Assembly: GCA_002386585.1 (NCBI GenBank)
Contig: DGIZ01000220.1
Coordinates: forward strand, 1 to 14,827
Reading direction: 5' to 3'
Source: Brevundimonas sp. UBA4609
Lineage (GTDB): Bacteria > Pseudomonadota > Alphaproteobacteria > Caulobacterales > Caulobacteraceae
Length of the DNA stretch: 14,827 nucleotides
In this document: positions 6,721 through 14,097 of the stretch, in pieces
How the letters are laid out: every line of letters begins with the position of its first letter
Numbering within the stretch: position 1 is the stretch's first letter
Position numbers and translations under genes: made by a program
The notes under the pieces: model-generated
The model's input: only the letters and a program-made list of their open reading frames with translations
Database searches by the model: none
Told to the model about the DNA's origin: nothing

Positions 6721-8523
6721 TCAGGCCTTCTTGAAGCGGGCGATGAAGCTGTCGATCGGGTTCTCGGCGCCGAAGCGATGCATGATCACATACTGCTGGA
6801 TGATCGACAGCACGTTGTTCCACGCCCAGTAGATCAGCAGGCCGGCCGCGAACGGGGCCATGATGAAGGTGAAGACGATCGGCATCAGGGCGAAGATCTG
6901 ACGCTGCATCGGGTCCTGCGCGGGCGGGTTCATCGCCATCTGCAGCCACATGGTGAAGCCGTAGACCAGCGGCAGCACGCCCAGGTGCAGCGGGCCGTTC
7001 AGGATGCCGCCGAGGATCGGCAGGGTGGCCGGGTCCCACGGCACGGCGCCGAACAGGTTCCAGATCGTCGAAGGGTCGCGCGCCGACAGGTCGCGGATCC
7101 AGCCGAAGAAGGGCGCGTGACGCATTTCGATGGTCACGAACAGCACCTTGTACAGGGCGTAGAAGACCGGGATCTGCACCACCATCGGCAGACAGCCCGC
7201 CAGCGGATTGATCTTCTCCCGCTGATAGAGGGCCATCATCTCCTGCTGCTGCTTCTGCGGATCGGAGCCGTGCTTCTTCTTGATCTCCTCCATCTTGGGC
7301 TGGAGGGTCCGCATCTTGGACAGGCTCTCGTAGGACTTGTTGGCCAGCGGGAAGAGGATCAGCTTGACCACGACGGTCAGGGCCAGAATGGCCAGGCCGA
7401 AGTTGCCCAGAACGCCGTAGAAGAACTCCACCACCGTGAAGATCGGGCGCGTCAGGAACCAGAACATGCCCCAGTCGATGGCGTAGACGAAGCGCGGCAG
7501 GCCCAGCGATTCCTCATAGCCCTTCAGCACTTCGGCGCGCTTGGCGCCGGCGAACAGACGCTGGGTCTCCTCGATCTGGCGGCCCGGCTGGATGGTGTGG
7601 GTGGCCCCCAGCATGGCGGCTTCGTGGATGTTCATCCCGTCGGCGTCGCGCACCGAGAAGCGGCCTTCGATGGCCTCGTCCTGGGTCGGGATCAGGGCCG
7701 CCAGCCAGTATTTGTCGGTGATGCCCAGCCAGCCGCCGGTCGAGTCCTTCTCGATGCGCGGCTTCTTGGCCCAGTCCTTGTACTTGACCTGTTCGGTGGT
7801 GAACTTGCCGTCCGAACCGAAGGCGCCGATCGCGCCCTCGTGCAGGATCATCTGCTTGCCCAGGTCGACCGGCACGCCCTGGCGCTCGACGCGGCCGTAG
7901 GGGGCGATGGCGATGGCCTGGGTTCCCAGGTTGGCCACCGTGTCCTTGACCGTGAACATATACTGGTCGTCGATCGAGACGACGCGGGTGAAGCGCAGGC
8001 CCGAGCCATTGTCCCAGGTCAGCTCGACCGGGGTGGTCGGCGTCAGGGTCGAACCCTGGGTCAGGCGCCAGACGGTGTTGGGGCCGGGCACGCCGCCGGG
8101 GACGTTCGGGCCGCTCCAGCCGAACTGGGCGAAATAGGCGTGCTCCATGCCCTGCGGGCGGAACAGCTCGACCGGGGGCGAATTCCTGTCGAGCGTTTCC
8201 TTGTAGTTGGTCAGGTACAGGTCGTCGATACGCGCGCCCTGCAGCGACAGCGAGCCCTTCAGGGTCGGGGTCTGGATCGGCACGCGCGCGACCGTGCCCA
8301 GGGCCTCGGCGCGCTCCTTGATGAAGACGCCCGGCGCGGCGCTCGACGGCGTCAGACCGGCGTCGGCCGAAGCCTCGCGCGCCTTCTGCTGCTCGGCGGC
8401 GACGACCTGAGCCTGGCGACGCGCCTCGGCCTGCGGGCGCATCACCATGAAGTAGTAGACGCCCATGATCAGGGCCGCGCACACGAAGAAGATGATGGTG
8501 TTGCGCGAATTCTGGTTCTGCAT
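6721..8523 (-). CDS. yidC: Membrane protein insertase YidC
   Basis: A 600-residue inner-membrane insertase (Oxa1 family) that inserts and folds membrane proteins alone or with SecYEG. The N-terminal anchor is at about residues 9-28 ([21 protein letters not shown] region). A variable Ala/Gln linker and the large periplasmic P1 domain (to about 340) follow, with the core membrane domain from about 345. The hydrophilic-groove position usually occupied by Arg in E. coli (R366) appears as K387 in [11 protein letters not shown], a replacement I consider common in alphaproteobacteria. The cytoplasmic helical hairpin [17 protein letters not shown] is present. The last helices end in [17 protein letters not shown], and the basic tail is short (FIARFKKA). 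The ATG lies 5 bases after the rnpA stop, with AGGA 13 bases upstream, so translation may be coupled to rnpA. Confidence 0.97.
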   Translation of the reverse strand: MQNQNSRNTIIFFVCAALIMGVYYFMVMRPQAEARRQAQVVAAEQQKAREASADAGLTPSSAAPGVFIKERAEALGTVARVPIQTPTLKGSLSLQGARIDDLYLTNYKETLDRNSPPVELFRPQGMEHAYFAQFGWSGPNVPGGVPGPNTVWRLTQGSTLTPTTPVELTWDNGSGLRFTRVVSIDDQYMFTVKDTVANLGTQAIAIAPYGRVERQGVPVDLGKQMILHEGAIGAFGSDGKFTTEQVKYKDWAKKPRIEKDSTGGWLGITDKYWLAALIPTQDEAIEGRFSVRDADGMNIHEAAMLGATHTIQPGRQIEETQRLFAGAKRAEVLKGYEESLGLPRFVYAIDWGMFWFLTRPIFTVVEFFYGVLGNFGLAILALTVVVKLILFPLANKSYESLSKMRTLQPKMEEIKKKHGSDPQKQQQEMMALYQREKINPLAGCLPMVVQIPVFYALYKVLFVTIEMRHAPFFGWIRDLSARDPSTIWNLFGAVPWDPATLPILGGILNGPLHLGVLPLVYGFTMWLQMAMNPPAQDPMQRQIFALMPIVFTFIMAPFAAGLLIYWAWNNVLSIIQQYVIMHRFGAENPIDSFIARFKKA

Positions 8524-8528
8524 CGGGA

Positions 8529-8957
8529 TCAGCGGTCCTGGTCGGCGGGGCGCGGGTCGGGGGCGACGCGGGCGGTCGAAGCGGCCCGGTCTCCCATATC
8601 GGGAGCCGCGCGCGGGGTTGCGAGCCTTGTAAGGGCCGATTTCACATCGTCAAGCAAGCGGTCCCAGTCGCGGTCCGCCGTGCCCATGCGGGCGATGAAC
8701 ACATAGTCGCATCCAGCCCGCCCGTGCAGGGGCGTCAGCAGCCGGGCGGCCTCGCGCAGACGCCGCTTGGCGCGGTTGCGCACGACGGCGCCGCCGATCT
8801 TGCGGGTGGCGGTGAATCCCAGGCGCACCAAAGGGTCGCCGTCGCCGCGATCCAGTTGCTGGACCACCACGGCGCCGCGAGCCTGGGAAACGCCTTTGGC
8901 GGCCGCCAGAAACTGGGGCCGCCGCAACAGGCGATCGATTTTCATCAGATCGGTCAT
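8529..8957 (-). CDS. rnpA: Ribonuclease P protein component
   Basis: A 142-residue basic protein that assists the RNase P RNA in trimming tRNA 5' ends. The family RNR motif appears as [15 protein letters not shown] at 58-72, preceded by the conserved strand [29 protein letters not shown] follows near residue 84, then a final helix ([13 protein letters not shown]). The N-terminal [15 protein letters not shown] matches the usual RLxxxxEF-type start. After about residue 112 there is an extra Pro/Asp/Ala-rich tail of about 30 residues beyond the common length, probably disordered. The ATG at 8957 has a GGGCGGGG stretch upstream; M5 has none, so the longer start is used. It lies 34 bases downstream of rpmH and 5 bases upstream of yidC, as expected for this operon. 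Confidence 0.96.
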   Translation of the reverse strand: MTDLMKIDRLLRRPQFLAAAKGVSQARGAVVVQQLDRGDGDPLVRLGFTATRKIGGAVVRNRAKRRLREAARLLTPLHGRAGCDYVFIARMGTADRDWDRLLDDVKSALTRLATPRAAPDMGDRAASTARVAPDPRPADQDR

Positions 8958-8991
8958 GCGCCCCGCCCTGAAGGGAAATGGGCGCGTGACG

Positions 8992-9126
8992 TCAGGCCGT
9001 CAGGCGCTTGCGGCCCTTGGCGCGGCGACGCGCGACAATCTTTTGACCGTTCTTGGTGGCCATCCGAGAACGGAAGCCGTGACGGCGCTTGCGCACGAGT
9101 CGCGACGGCTGATAGGTCCGCTTCAC
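8992..9126 (-). CDS. rpmH: 50S ribosomal protein L34
   Basis: A 44-residue, very basic ribosomal protein, full length for L34: [20 protein letters not shown] at the start, then [20 protein letters not shown] and a short tail. The start codon is GTG at 9126-9124, translated as Met, with GGAG 6 bases upstream. No ATG is available at the conserved N-terminus. The gene is the first of the rpmH-rnpA-yidC-engB block and has a strong promoter about 60 bases upstream. The coding sequence is too short to stand out as an ORF by length alone, but it is unmistakable by sequence. Confidence 0.97.
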   Translation of the reverse strand: MKRTYQPSRLVRKRRHGFRSRMATKNGQKIVARRRAKGRKRLTA

Positions 9127-9187
9127 GGTCGGCTCCGGGTTACTGGGGTTGGCGACAGACACAAGCGTCAGCCGCGAGAGAGGCGGG

Positions 9188-9216
9188 CGTATAAGCGGCG
9201 GCAGGACGAGAGTCAA
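9188..9216 (-). promoter_or_regulatory. Sigma-70-type promoter of rpmH operon
   Basis: On the minus strand, TTGACT (9216-9211) is followed by a 17-base spacer and TATACG (9193-9188), a near-consensus housekeeping promoter. Transcription would start near 9181, leaving a leader of about 55 bases before the rpmH GTG. The last bases of the -35 element with the next base form GACTC, a GANTC methylation site (9210-9214). Confidence 0.75.
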
Positions 9217-9306
9217 CGCCGAAGCGGCTTTTCCACATCGCCGACAGGGGCGCACGGCGTCTGGAAATACGCTAAGGATGTCAGGAAGAAGAGGACGGAG
9301 CGCGGC

Positions 9307-10035
9307 TTGGACCGGGTCAAAAGATTTCTGCCCCTGGCCGTGCTGCTGGCCGCCGTCGCCCTGATCTTCGGCATGGGTTGGAATCGCTATCTGTCGCTGG
9401 ACACCCTGCGCGAGCATGGAACGGCGCTGGAGGCCCTGACCGCCCGACATTATCTGTTGATGCTCGGCGCGCTGATGCTGATCTTCGCCCTGCTGACGGC
9501 CAGCGTGGTGCCTGGCGTGGTCTTCATCACCGTGACGGCGGGCTATCTGTTCGGTCCGTGGGTCGGGGGCGTCGCCACCGCCTTCGCCGCCACGGTCGGC
9601 GCCCTGGCCGTCTATTATGTGGGGCGCACGGCCCTGGGCGATTCCCTGCGCCGCCGCGCCGCCGCCGATACGGGCCTGCTGAACAAGGTCTGCGCCGGGG
9701 TGGACAAGAACACCTTCTGGTATGTGCTGGTCGCGCGGCTGGTGGTCACCGTGCCCTTCCACATGATCAATGTGGCGGCGGGCGTGATGGCGGCGCCGCT
9801 GCGGCCCTATGTGATCGCCACCTTCATCGGCCTGTTGCCCGCCCACACCATCTATTGCTGGATCGGCGACAGCCTGCACGACGTTCTGGTCACGGACCCG
9901 AATCCCGACATTCGGAGCCTGTTCGCGGAATTCTTCTGGCCTCTGATGGGAGTCGCCTTCCTGTCCATGCTGCTGCCCCTGCTGCTCAAGCTGGCCCAGA
10001 AGCTGCGCGCGCGCCCTCGCGCGGAGGCGTCATGA
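9307..10035 (+). CDS. TVP38/TMEM64 family (VTT domain) inner-membrane protein
   Basis: A 242-residue polytopic membrane protein of the DedA/VTT superfamily. Members are thought to act in lipid or ion handling in the membrane; the exact role here is unknown. Membrane segments are visible at about 7-24, 50-68 with 70-87, 90-106, 135-160, 165-187 and 208-229. VTT-type motifs include [20 protein letters not shown] (66-85), a [12 protein letters not shown] loop after YYVG, and [19 protein letters not shown] (143-161) followed by [15 protein letters not shown]. The start is a TTG at 9307 with GGAG 6 bases upstream. The next in-frame ATG (residue 23) would lose the first membrane segment, and no in-frame start of quality lies upstream. 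The last 4 bases overlap the start of the histidine kinase gene (ATGA), pointing to coupled translation and a shared job. Confidence 0.88.
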   Translation: MDRVKRFLPLAVLLAAVALIFGMGWNRYLSLDTLREHGTALEALTARHYLLMLGALMLIFALLTASVVPGVVFITVTAGYLFGPWVGGVATAFAATVGALAVYYVGRTALGDSLRRRAAADTGLLNKVCAGVDKNTFWYVLVARLVVTVPFHMINVAAGVMAAPLRPYVIATFIGLLPAHTIYCWIGDSLHDVLVTDPNPDIRSLFAEFFWPLMGVAFLSMLLPLLLKLAQKLRARPRAEAS

Positions 10036-11534
10036 CCGAGCGCGAGGCCCTTCCGACCGACCTGCAGACGCCCCTGGCCCCGGCGACGCCCGCCAGGACG
10101 CCTGCGGCCCTGCCCGCCCCGTGGAGCGCCTTGCGCCGGCGGCTGAAGCCGCGGGCGCCCGACGGCCTGTCCAGCCGACTGCTGCTGCTGACGGTCGCCT
10201 TCACCCTGGCGGTCGCCGCCCTGATCATCGTACCCAGCGCCGCCTCCTTCCAGGAGCGGTGGCTGATGGACCGGCTGCAGGCGGCCGAACTGGCCTCGGT
10301 CGGGGTCGAGGCCCTGCCCTATTCCGCCGTCGAGGATTCCACCGCTGAACAGTTGCTGAGCATCGGCGGGGTGCAGTCGGTGGTCATCGGCGAACAGGGG
10401 GTGCGGCGTCTGCTGCTGCAGGCCCCCAACCTGCCGCGCGCGCCCGAACTGATCGACCTGCGCCAGCGCAGCGTCGGCGCCCGGCTGCTGGACCCGTGGA
10501 AGACCCTGTTCGGCCACCCCGACCGCTCGCTGCGGGTGCAGGCGGCGCCGCGCTATCGCTCGGGCGACCTGATCGAGATCCTGGCCCCGGCCCAGCCGCT
10601 GAAGAAGGAGCTGGAGAGCTTCCTGGTCAACAGCCTGATGATGTCCCTGCTGATCGCGGCGGTGGCGGGCGGCCTGCTGTACGCCGCCCTGTCGATGCTT
10701 GTGCTGCAGCCCCTGCGCCGCGTCACCCGCTCGATCGAGCGTTTCGCCGCCAATCCGGAGAGCCCGGCCGAAACGCCCTCGGACCGTCAGGACGAGATCG
10801 GCCGGGTCGAGCGCGAACTGGCCCGGATGCAGGAGGAGGTGCGTCAGTCCCTGCGCTCGCGCGCCCGTCTGGCGGCGCTGGGCGAGGCGGTGGCCAAGAT
10901 CAACCACGACCTGCGCAACATGCTGACCTCGGCCCAGATGGCGTCCGAGCGGCTGTCGACCTCGTCCGATCCCCTGGTGGCGACCGCCCTGCCCCGGCTG
11001 GAGCGGGCGCTGGGCCGCGCCTCGACCCTGGCGCGCAACGTGCTGGCCTACGGCAAGACCGAGGAGCCCGCGCCCCAGCTTCAGAAGATGCTGCTGGCCC
11101 GCGCCGTGGCCGCCGCCGCAGAGGACGCCGGGCTGGAGCCCGACGGCGTACGTCTGGTGCGCGATCTGCCCGCCCGCTTCACCGTCAACGCCGATCCGGA
11201 TCAGTTGCACCGCATCCTGGTCAATCTGATGCGCAACGCCCGCCAGGCCATCGAGTCCGCGGCGGGTGGCCTCAACAAGGGCAAGGGCGCGATCACCGTC
11301 AGCGCCGAGCTCCGCGACGGCATGGCCGCCATCGGCGTGCGCGACGACGGTCCCGGCATCCCGCCGCGTCTGGCCGACCGCCTGTTCGAACCCTTCGTCA
11401 GCGGCGGCGGGGCCGACGGCACAGGCCTGGGCCTGACCATCTCGCGCGAGCTGGCGGCCAACCACGGCGGCGCCCTGGTCCTGCTGGACACCGGCCCCCA
11501 GGGCACGCGCTTCGAGCTTCTGCTGCCGCAGTGA
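10032..11534 (+). CDS. Sensor histidine kinase, two-transmembrane, orphan
   Basis: A 500-residue membrane sensor kinase. Residues 1-45 form a Pro/Ala-rich cytoplasmic head. The first membrane helix is at about 50-69, an extracytoplasmic sensor region at about 70-197, the second helix at about 198-224, and HAMP at about 225-278 (VLQPLRRVTRSIERFA, DEIGRVERELARM). The H-box ALGEAVAKINHDLRNML carries the phospho-acceptor H292, the N-box is NLMRNARQAIE (N398, N402), G1 is DDGPGIPP (438-445) and G2 is GTGLGLTI (463-470). All catalytic motifs look intact. GGAGG ends 4 bases before the ATG. It overlaps the VTT membrane protein gene by 4 bases, and no response regulator is adjacent, so its partner is elsewhere. 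The sensor region has no domain I can name. The signal could concern the membrane state that the VTT protein influences; this is inference. Confidence 0.92.
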   Translation: MTEREALPTDLQTPLAPATPARTPAALPAPWSALRRRLKPRAPDGLSSRLLLLTVAFTLAVAALIIVPSAASFQERWLMDRLQAAELASVGVEALPYSAVEDSTAEQLLSIGGVQSVVIGEQGVRRLLLQAPNLPRAPELIDLRQRSVGARLLDPWKTLFGHPDRSLRVQAAPRYRSGDLIEILAPAQPLKKELESFLVNSLMMSLLIAAVAGGLLYAALSMLVLQPLRRVTRSIERFAANPESPAETPSDRQDEIGRVERELARMQEEVRQSLRSRARLAALGEAVAKINHDLRNMLTSAQMASERLSTSSDPLVATALPRLERALGRASTLARNVLAYGKTEEPAPQLQKMLLARAVAAAAEDAGLEPDGVRLVRDLPARFTVNADPDQLHRILVNLMRNARQAIESAAGGLNKGKGAITVSAELRDGMAAIGVRDDGPGIPPRLADRLFEPFVSGGGADGTGLGLTISRELAANHGGALVLLDTGPQGTRFELLLPQ

Positions 11535-11554
11535 GGCGCGGGCGCAGCCTTCCC

Positions 11555-11584
11555 CGTTCCGGAACGTTATTTCCATCAAGCGTC
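11555..11584 (+). promoter_or_regulatory. Possible EcfG-type (general stress) promoter, overlapping a 12-bp palindrome
   Basis: GGAAC (11561-11565) is followed 16 bases later by GTC (11582-11584), with CGTC at 11581-11584. The alphaproteobacterial EcfG/SigT consensus is GGAAC, about 16-17 bases, then GTT, so this has a full -35 and one mismatch in the -10. The -35 sits in the perfect palindrome CGTTCCGGAACG (11555-11566). It lies about 55 bases upstream of the small secreted protein gene. The match is suggestive only. Confidence 0.35.
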
Positions 11585-11638
11585 GGAAGCGCCAAGCTTG
11601 CGGCCTTTCGCATCCTCGCCCTGCAAAGGAGAGACCTC

Positions 11639-12154
11639 ATGATCCGTCACACGCCTTCGCGCCCCCTCCCCTCGCGCGTCTGGACGGCGTTGATGCTGCC
11701 TTCGGCGCTGGCGCTCGCCCTGAGCGCCGGCGCGAGCTACGCCCAAAGTCAGAATCAGAGCGCCACGCCCCCAACGCCCAAGGACCCCGTGGCCGAGATG
11801 CTGGCCAAGGGCGAGCGCTATCATCGCGCGCCGGATTCAGCCCAGACCCCCCAGGAACTGCGTGAGACCCAGGCCCTCAACGCCGAGATCGTCGCCCAGA
11901 ACGACCTGGCCGAGAACGAGGACCGGGCCAACCAGGCCGCTCAGGCCGACGCCCAGCGCCGTTGGCAGGCCGAGGTCGATCAGACCCAGGCTGACGCTCG
12001 CCTCGCCCAGGAGCGACACGAAGCCGAACTGCGTGCGGCCGAGGAAGCCCAGGCCCGCTATGAACGCGACATGGCCGACTGGCGCGCCACCGTGGCCGCC
12101 TGCGAGCGTGGCGATACGGCGCGCTGCAACGCGGGCCGTCAGGCGCCGAACTAA
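11639..12154 (+). CDS. Small secreted Ala/Gln/Glu-rich protein, predicted coiled coil, unknown function
   Basis: A 171-residue protein whose family I can only recognise as a Caulobacterales-type exported hypothetical. The N-terminus is a Sec signal peptide with a basic start (RPLPSR), a hydrophobic core (LMLPSALALALSAGA) and a likely cleavage after A35 in SYAQ. The mature protein, about 136 residues, is low-complexity and strongly helical. Between about residues 70 and 145 it is rich in Ala, Glu, Gln, Arg and Asp with heptad-like spacing, consistent with a coiled coil. A conserved-looking end follows, MADWRATVAACERGD, with C155 and C163 that could form a disulfide. AAAGGAGAG sits about 8 bases before the ATG. 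It is separated from the kinase gene by 104 bases holding a possible stress promoter. It would act in the periplasm; function unknown. Confidence 0.8.
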   Translation: MIRHTPSRPLPSRVWTALMLPSALALALSAGASYAQSQNQSATPPTPKDPVAEMLAKGERYHRAPDSAQTPQELRETQALNAEIVAQNDLAENEDRANQAAQADAQRRWQAEVDQTQADARLAQERHEAELRAAEEAQARYERDMADWRATVAACERGDTARCNAGRQAPN

Positions 12155-12162
12155 GACGCCTG

Positions 12163-12202
12163 AAAAGAAAGGGACGCCGCCGACCTTCCGTCGGGGCGCC
12201 CC
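12163..12202 (-). terminator. Rho-independent terminator of nrdB
   Basis: Read on the minus strand: GGGGCGCCCCGAC (12202-12190), a 5-base loop, then GTCGGCGGCGTCCC (12184-12171), pairing with one mismatch and one bulged base, followed at once by TTTCTTTT (12170-12163). It begins about 20 bases past the nrdB stop. The plus-strand side lacks a T-tract, so termination of the convergent secreted-protein gene at the same stem is less certain. Confidence 0.8.
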
Positions 12203-12222
12203 TGATCGCGTGACCGCAAGGT

Positions 12223-13269
12223 TCAGGCCTCGGCCGGTTCCGTGCGGCGCTTCATCATGTTGTCGAAGCTGTCCCAGACGCCATCGGCGCCGTGCCAGGA
12301 CCCCTGCGTCGCCGCCTTGGAATATTCGGTGGCGCGCGCCTCGAAGAAGTTGGCGTGCTCCACGCCCGACAGCAGCGACTGCAGCCACGGCAGCGGGTTC
12401 TCGGTCACGCCGTAGACTTCCGGCAGGTTCAGCTGGCGCAGGCGCCAGTCGGCGATGAAGCGGATGTAGGCCTTGATGTCGTCCGGCGTCATGCCGTTCA
12501 CCGGGCCCATTTCGAAGGCCAGGTCGATGAACTTGTCCTCCATCTCGATCACCGTCTTGCAGCAGTCGACGATGTCGTCGGCCACGGCCTTGGTGACGGC
12601 GCCCGTCTCCTTGTTGAAGGCGTGGTACAGCTTGATGATGCCCTCGCAGTGCAGGCTTTCATCGCGCACCGACCAGGACACGATCTGGCCCATGCCCTTC
12701 ATCTTGGACTGACGCGGGAAGTTCATCAGCATGGCGAAGCTGGCGAACAGCTGCAGCCCCTCGGAGAAGCCCCCGAACATGGCCAGGGTCCGGCAGATGT
12801 CGGCGTCGCTGTCGACCCCGAACTGGCCCATGTAGTCGTGCTTGTCCTTCATGGCCTCGTATTCCATGAAGGCGCCGAACTCGCTGTCCGGCATCCCGAT
12901 CGTCTCGAGCAGCAGGGCGTAGGCCGCGATATGGATGGTCTCCATATTGGCGAAGGCGGCCAGCATCATCTTCACCTCGGTCGGTTTGAAGACCCGGCCG
13001 TAGCGCTCCATGTAGTTGTCCTGCACCTCGATGTCCGCCTGGGTGAAGAAGCGGAAGATCTGGGTCAGCAGGTTGCGCTCGCCGTCGTTCAGATTGGCGG
13101 CCCAGTCCTTGACGTCCTCGCCCATGGGGACTTCCTCGGGCATCCAGTGGACCTGCTGCTGCTTCTTCCACATGTCGAAGGCCCACGGGTAGCGGAAGGG
13201 CTTGTAGGCGGCCGAGGGGGTCAGCAGGCCGGGCGTGCCGGGACGAATGATCGTGGCGGGAGCGTTCAT
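12223..13269 (-). CDS. nrdB: Ribonucleoside-diphosphate reductase, small (beta) subunit, class I
   Basis: A 348-residue NrdB/R2 protein that houses the metal-tyrosyl radical used by NrdA to reduce ribonucleotides to deoxyribonucleotides. The metal ligands can be read: D79 (in TQADIEVQD), E110 and H113 (METIHIAAY), E170 (FSEGLQLFASF), E204 and H207 (RDESLHCE). The radical tyrosine is Y117, at the same spacing from E and H as in the E. coli enzyme, so this is a canonical tyrosyl-radical subunit rather than a radical-less class Ic type. Start at ATG 13269 (MNAPATIIRPG); longer in-frame sequence to 13353 reads through the promoter region and is Arg-rich without family likeness. No strong Shine-Dalgarno is seen. 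nrdA is not adjacent. A clear terminator lies downstream and NrdR-like boxes upstream, plus a GANTC site at 13287-13291. Confidence 0.96.
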   Translation of the reverse strand: MNAPATIIRPGTPGLLTPSAAYKPFRYPWAFDMWKKQQQVHWMPEEVPMGEDVKDWAANLNDGERNLLTQIFRFFTQADIEVQDNYMERYGRVFKPTEVKMMLAAFANMETIHIAAYALLLETIGMPDSEFGAFMEYEAMKDKHDYMGQFGVDSDADICRTLAMFGGFSEGLQLFASFAMLMNFPRQSKMKGMGQIVSWSVRDESLHCEGIIKLYHAFNKETGAVTKAVADDIVDCCKTVIEMEDKFIDLAFEMGPVNGMTPDDIKAYIRFIADWRLRQLNLPEVYGVTENPLPWLQSLLSGVEHANFFEARATEYSKAATQGSWHGADGVWDSFDNMMKRRTEPAEA

Positions 13270-13344
13270 CGTAGAAGACCTGAGGCGAATCCGGAGAAGG
13301 TGCGTTCCACCATGCGTCCGCCGGCGCGCGGGGACAAGGGAAGA

Positions 13345-13391
13345 TGCGCACATCTAGCGATCACTTTTCACCGGACCGCTAGATATGGTGT
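13345..13391. promoter_or_regulatory. Pair of NrdR-like boxes / 8-bp inverted repeat upstream of nrdB
   Basis: The perfect inverted repeat ATCTAGCG (13352-13359) and CGCTAGAT (13377-13384) lies in the 155-base spacer between nrdB and the divergent GST gene. The right-hand 16-mer (13376-13391, CCGCTAGATATGGTGT) matches 12 of 16 positions of the NrdR box acaCwAtATaTwGtgt. The 16-mer at 13345-13360 is a poorer match (about 7 of 16) but keeps the ATCTAG core. Their centres are 31 bp apart, close to three helical turns, as expected for NrdR box pairs. The inverted repeat itself is certain; the NrdR assignment is inference. Confidence 0.5.
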
Positions 13392-13424
13392 TTCGATGCC
13401 AAGAAACTGGGGAGGAAGATGGGG

Positions 13425-14075
13425 ATGGTTTTCACACTCTACGGCGCAGCCGGGTCAGGCTCGGTTCCGGTCGAGGCGACGCTGCGGCTGATCGAACAGG
13501 ACTATCGGGTGGTCGAGGCGCCGACCTGGGAAGGCGAGGCCGAGCGAAACAAGGTGGCGGCGGTCAATCCCATGCGCCAGGTGCCGGCCCTGGTCACGCC
13601 CGGCGGCGAGATCATCACCGAAAGCGCCGCCATCCTGATCTGGCTGGCCGATTCCCATCCACGGGCGCGGTTGTCGCCCGCGTTCGACGATCCGCGTCGG
13701 GCGCAGTTCCTGCGCTGGATGAGCTTCATCCCCGCCTCCATCTATTCGATGTTCTGGGTGCGCGACGAACCCGCGCGGCTCGTCGGCGACAACCTTGAAG
13801 CCCAGGCCGAAATCCAGCGCCGCACCATCGACCGCATCGCCGATTGCTGGCGGATGATGGACGCCCAGGTCGCGCCGGGCCGCTTCCTGCTGGGCGAGGA
13901 GATGACGGTGCTGGACCTCTATGTCGCGACCGCCAGCCGCTGGACGCCGCAGCGGCGACGCTTCTACGCCGAGGCGCCTCGCATGGCCGAAGTGGTGCGC
14001 CGCGTCGACGCCCTGCCCGCGCTTCAGGCCTTCTGGTCGGAACGCTTCCCCTTCGAGGACGGCTGGGAAGGCTAG
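13425..14075 (+). CDS. Glutathione S-transferase family protein
   Basis: A 216-residue cytosolic GST-fold protein, usual length. The N-terminal thioredoxin-like domain begins MVFTLYGAAGSGS, with a Ser/Gly stretch in place of the catalytic Ser/Tyr/Cys region. It holds the cis-Pro motif NPMRQVPALV (48-57) and the glutathione gamma-glutamyl-binding ES pair (66-67, in TESAAIL). The helical C-terminal domain follows (about 88-210), with the ECLxxDxY-like stretch MTVLDLYVATAS. GGAGGA at 13411-13416 is 8 bases from the ATG at 13425 but only 2 bases from the ATG at 13419, so 13425 is preferred; the longer form would add Met-Gly. It is divergent from nrdB and convergent with the kinase at the window end. 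The substrate is unknown; it may be detoxifying or a non-catalytic GST. Confidence 0.88.
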   Translation: MVFTLYGAAGSGSVPVEATLRLIEQDYRVVEAPTWEGEAERNKVAAVNPMRQVPALVTPGGEIITESAAILIWLADSHPRARLSPAFDDPRRAQFLRWMSFIPASIYSMFWVRDEPARLVGDNLEAQAEIQRRTIDRIADCWRMMDAQVAPGRFLLGEEMTVLDLYVATASRWTPQRRRFYAEAPRMAEVVRRVDALPALQAFWSERFPFEDGWEG

Positions 14076-14097
14076 GCGGCCATAGACTAGGCGGCCA
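14072..14097. repeat. 11-bp direct repeat carrying both convergent stop codons
   Basis: CTAGGCGGCCA occurs at 14072-14082 and again at 14087-14097, a 15-base period. Copy one provides the TAG stop of the GST gene on the plus strand; copy two provides, as CTA, the TAG stop of the kinase on the minus strand. It looks like a small local duplication. No hairpin with a T-tract is seen here, so there is no evident terminator between the two genes. Confidence 0.7.

Noticed and set aside
6475..8706. A 743-codon plus-strand open frame opposite engB and yidC
   Set aside because: It mirrors the codon pattern of yidC; the translation is His/Gln/Asp/Arg-rich low-complexity with no recognisable motif.
8992..9879. 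A 295-codon minus-strand frame ending in the L34 sequence
   Set aside because: Only the last 44 codons are real (rpmH from GTG at 9126); the rest crosses the promoter and lies antisense to the VTT gene.
9852..11579. A 575-codon minus-strand open frame opposite the sensor kinase
   Set aside because: The kinase on the plus strand has every catalytic motif; the antisense product is a Gln/Gly/Arg-rich shadow.
12155..12222. Possible small RNA or second gene between the secreted protein and nrdB
   Set aside because: The structure there is fully explained by the nrdB terminator, and no separate promoter is visible.
13270..13353. N-terminal extension of NrdB to 13353
   Set aside because: It runs through the promoter and NrdR-like box region and encodes an Arg-rich stretch unlike NrdB; MNAPATIIRPG is the natural start.
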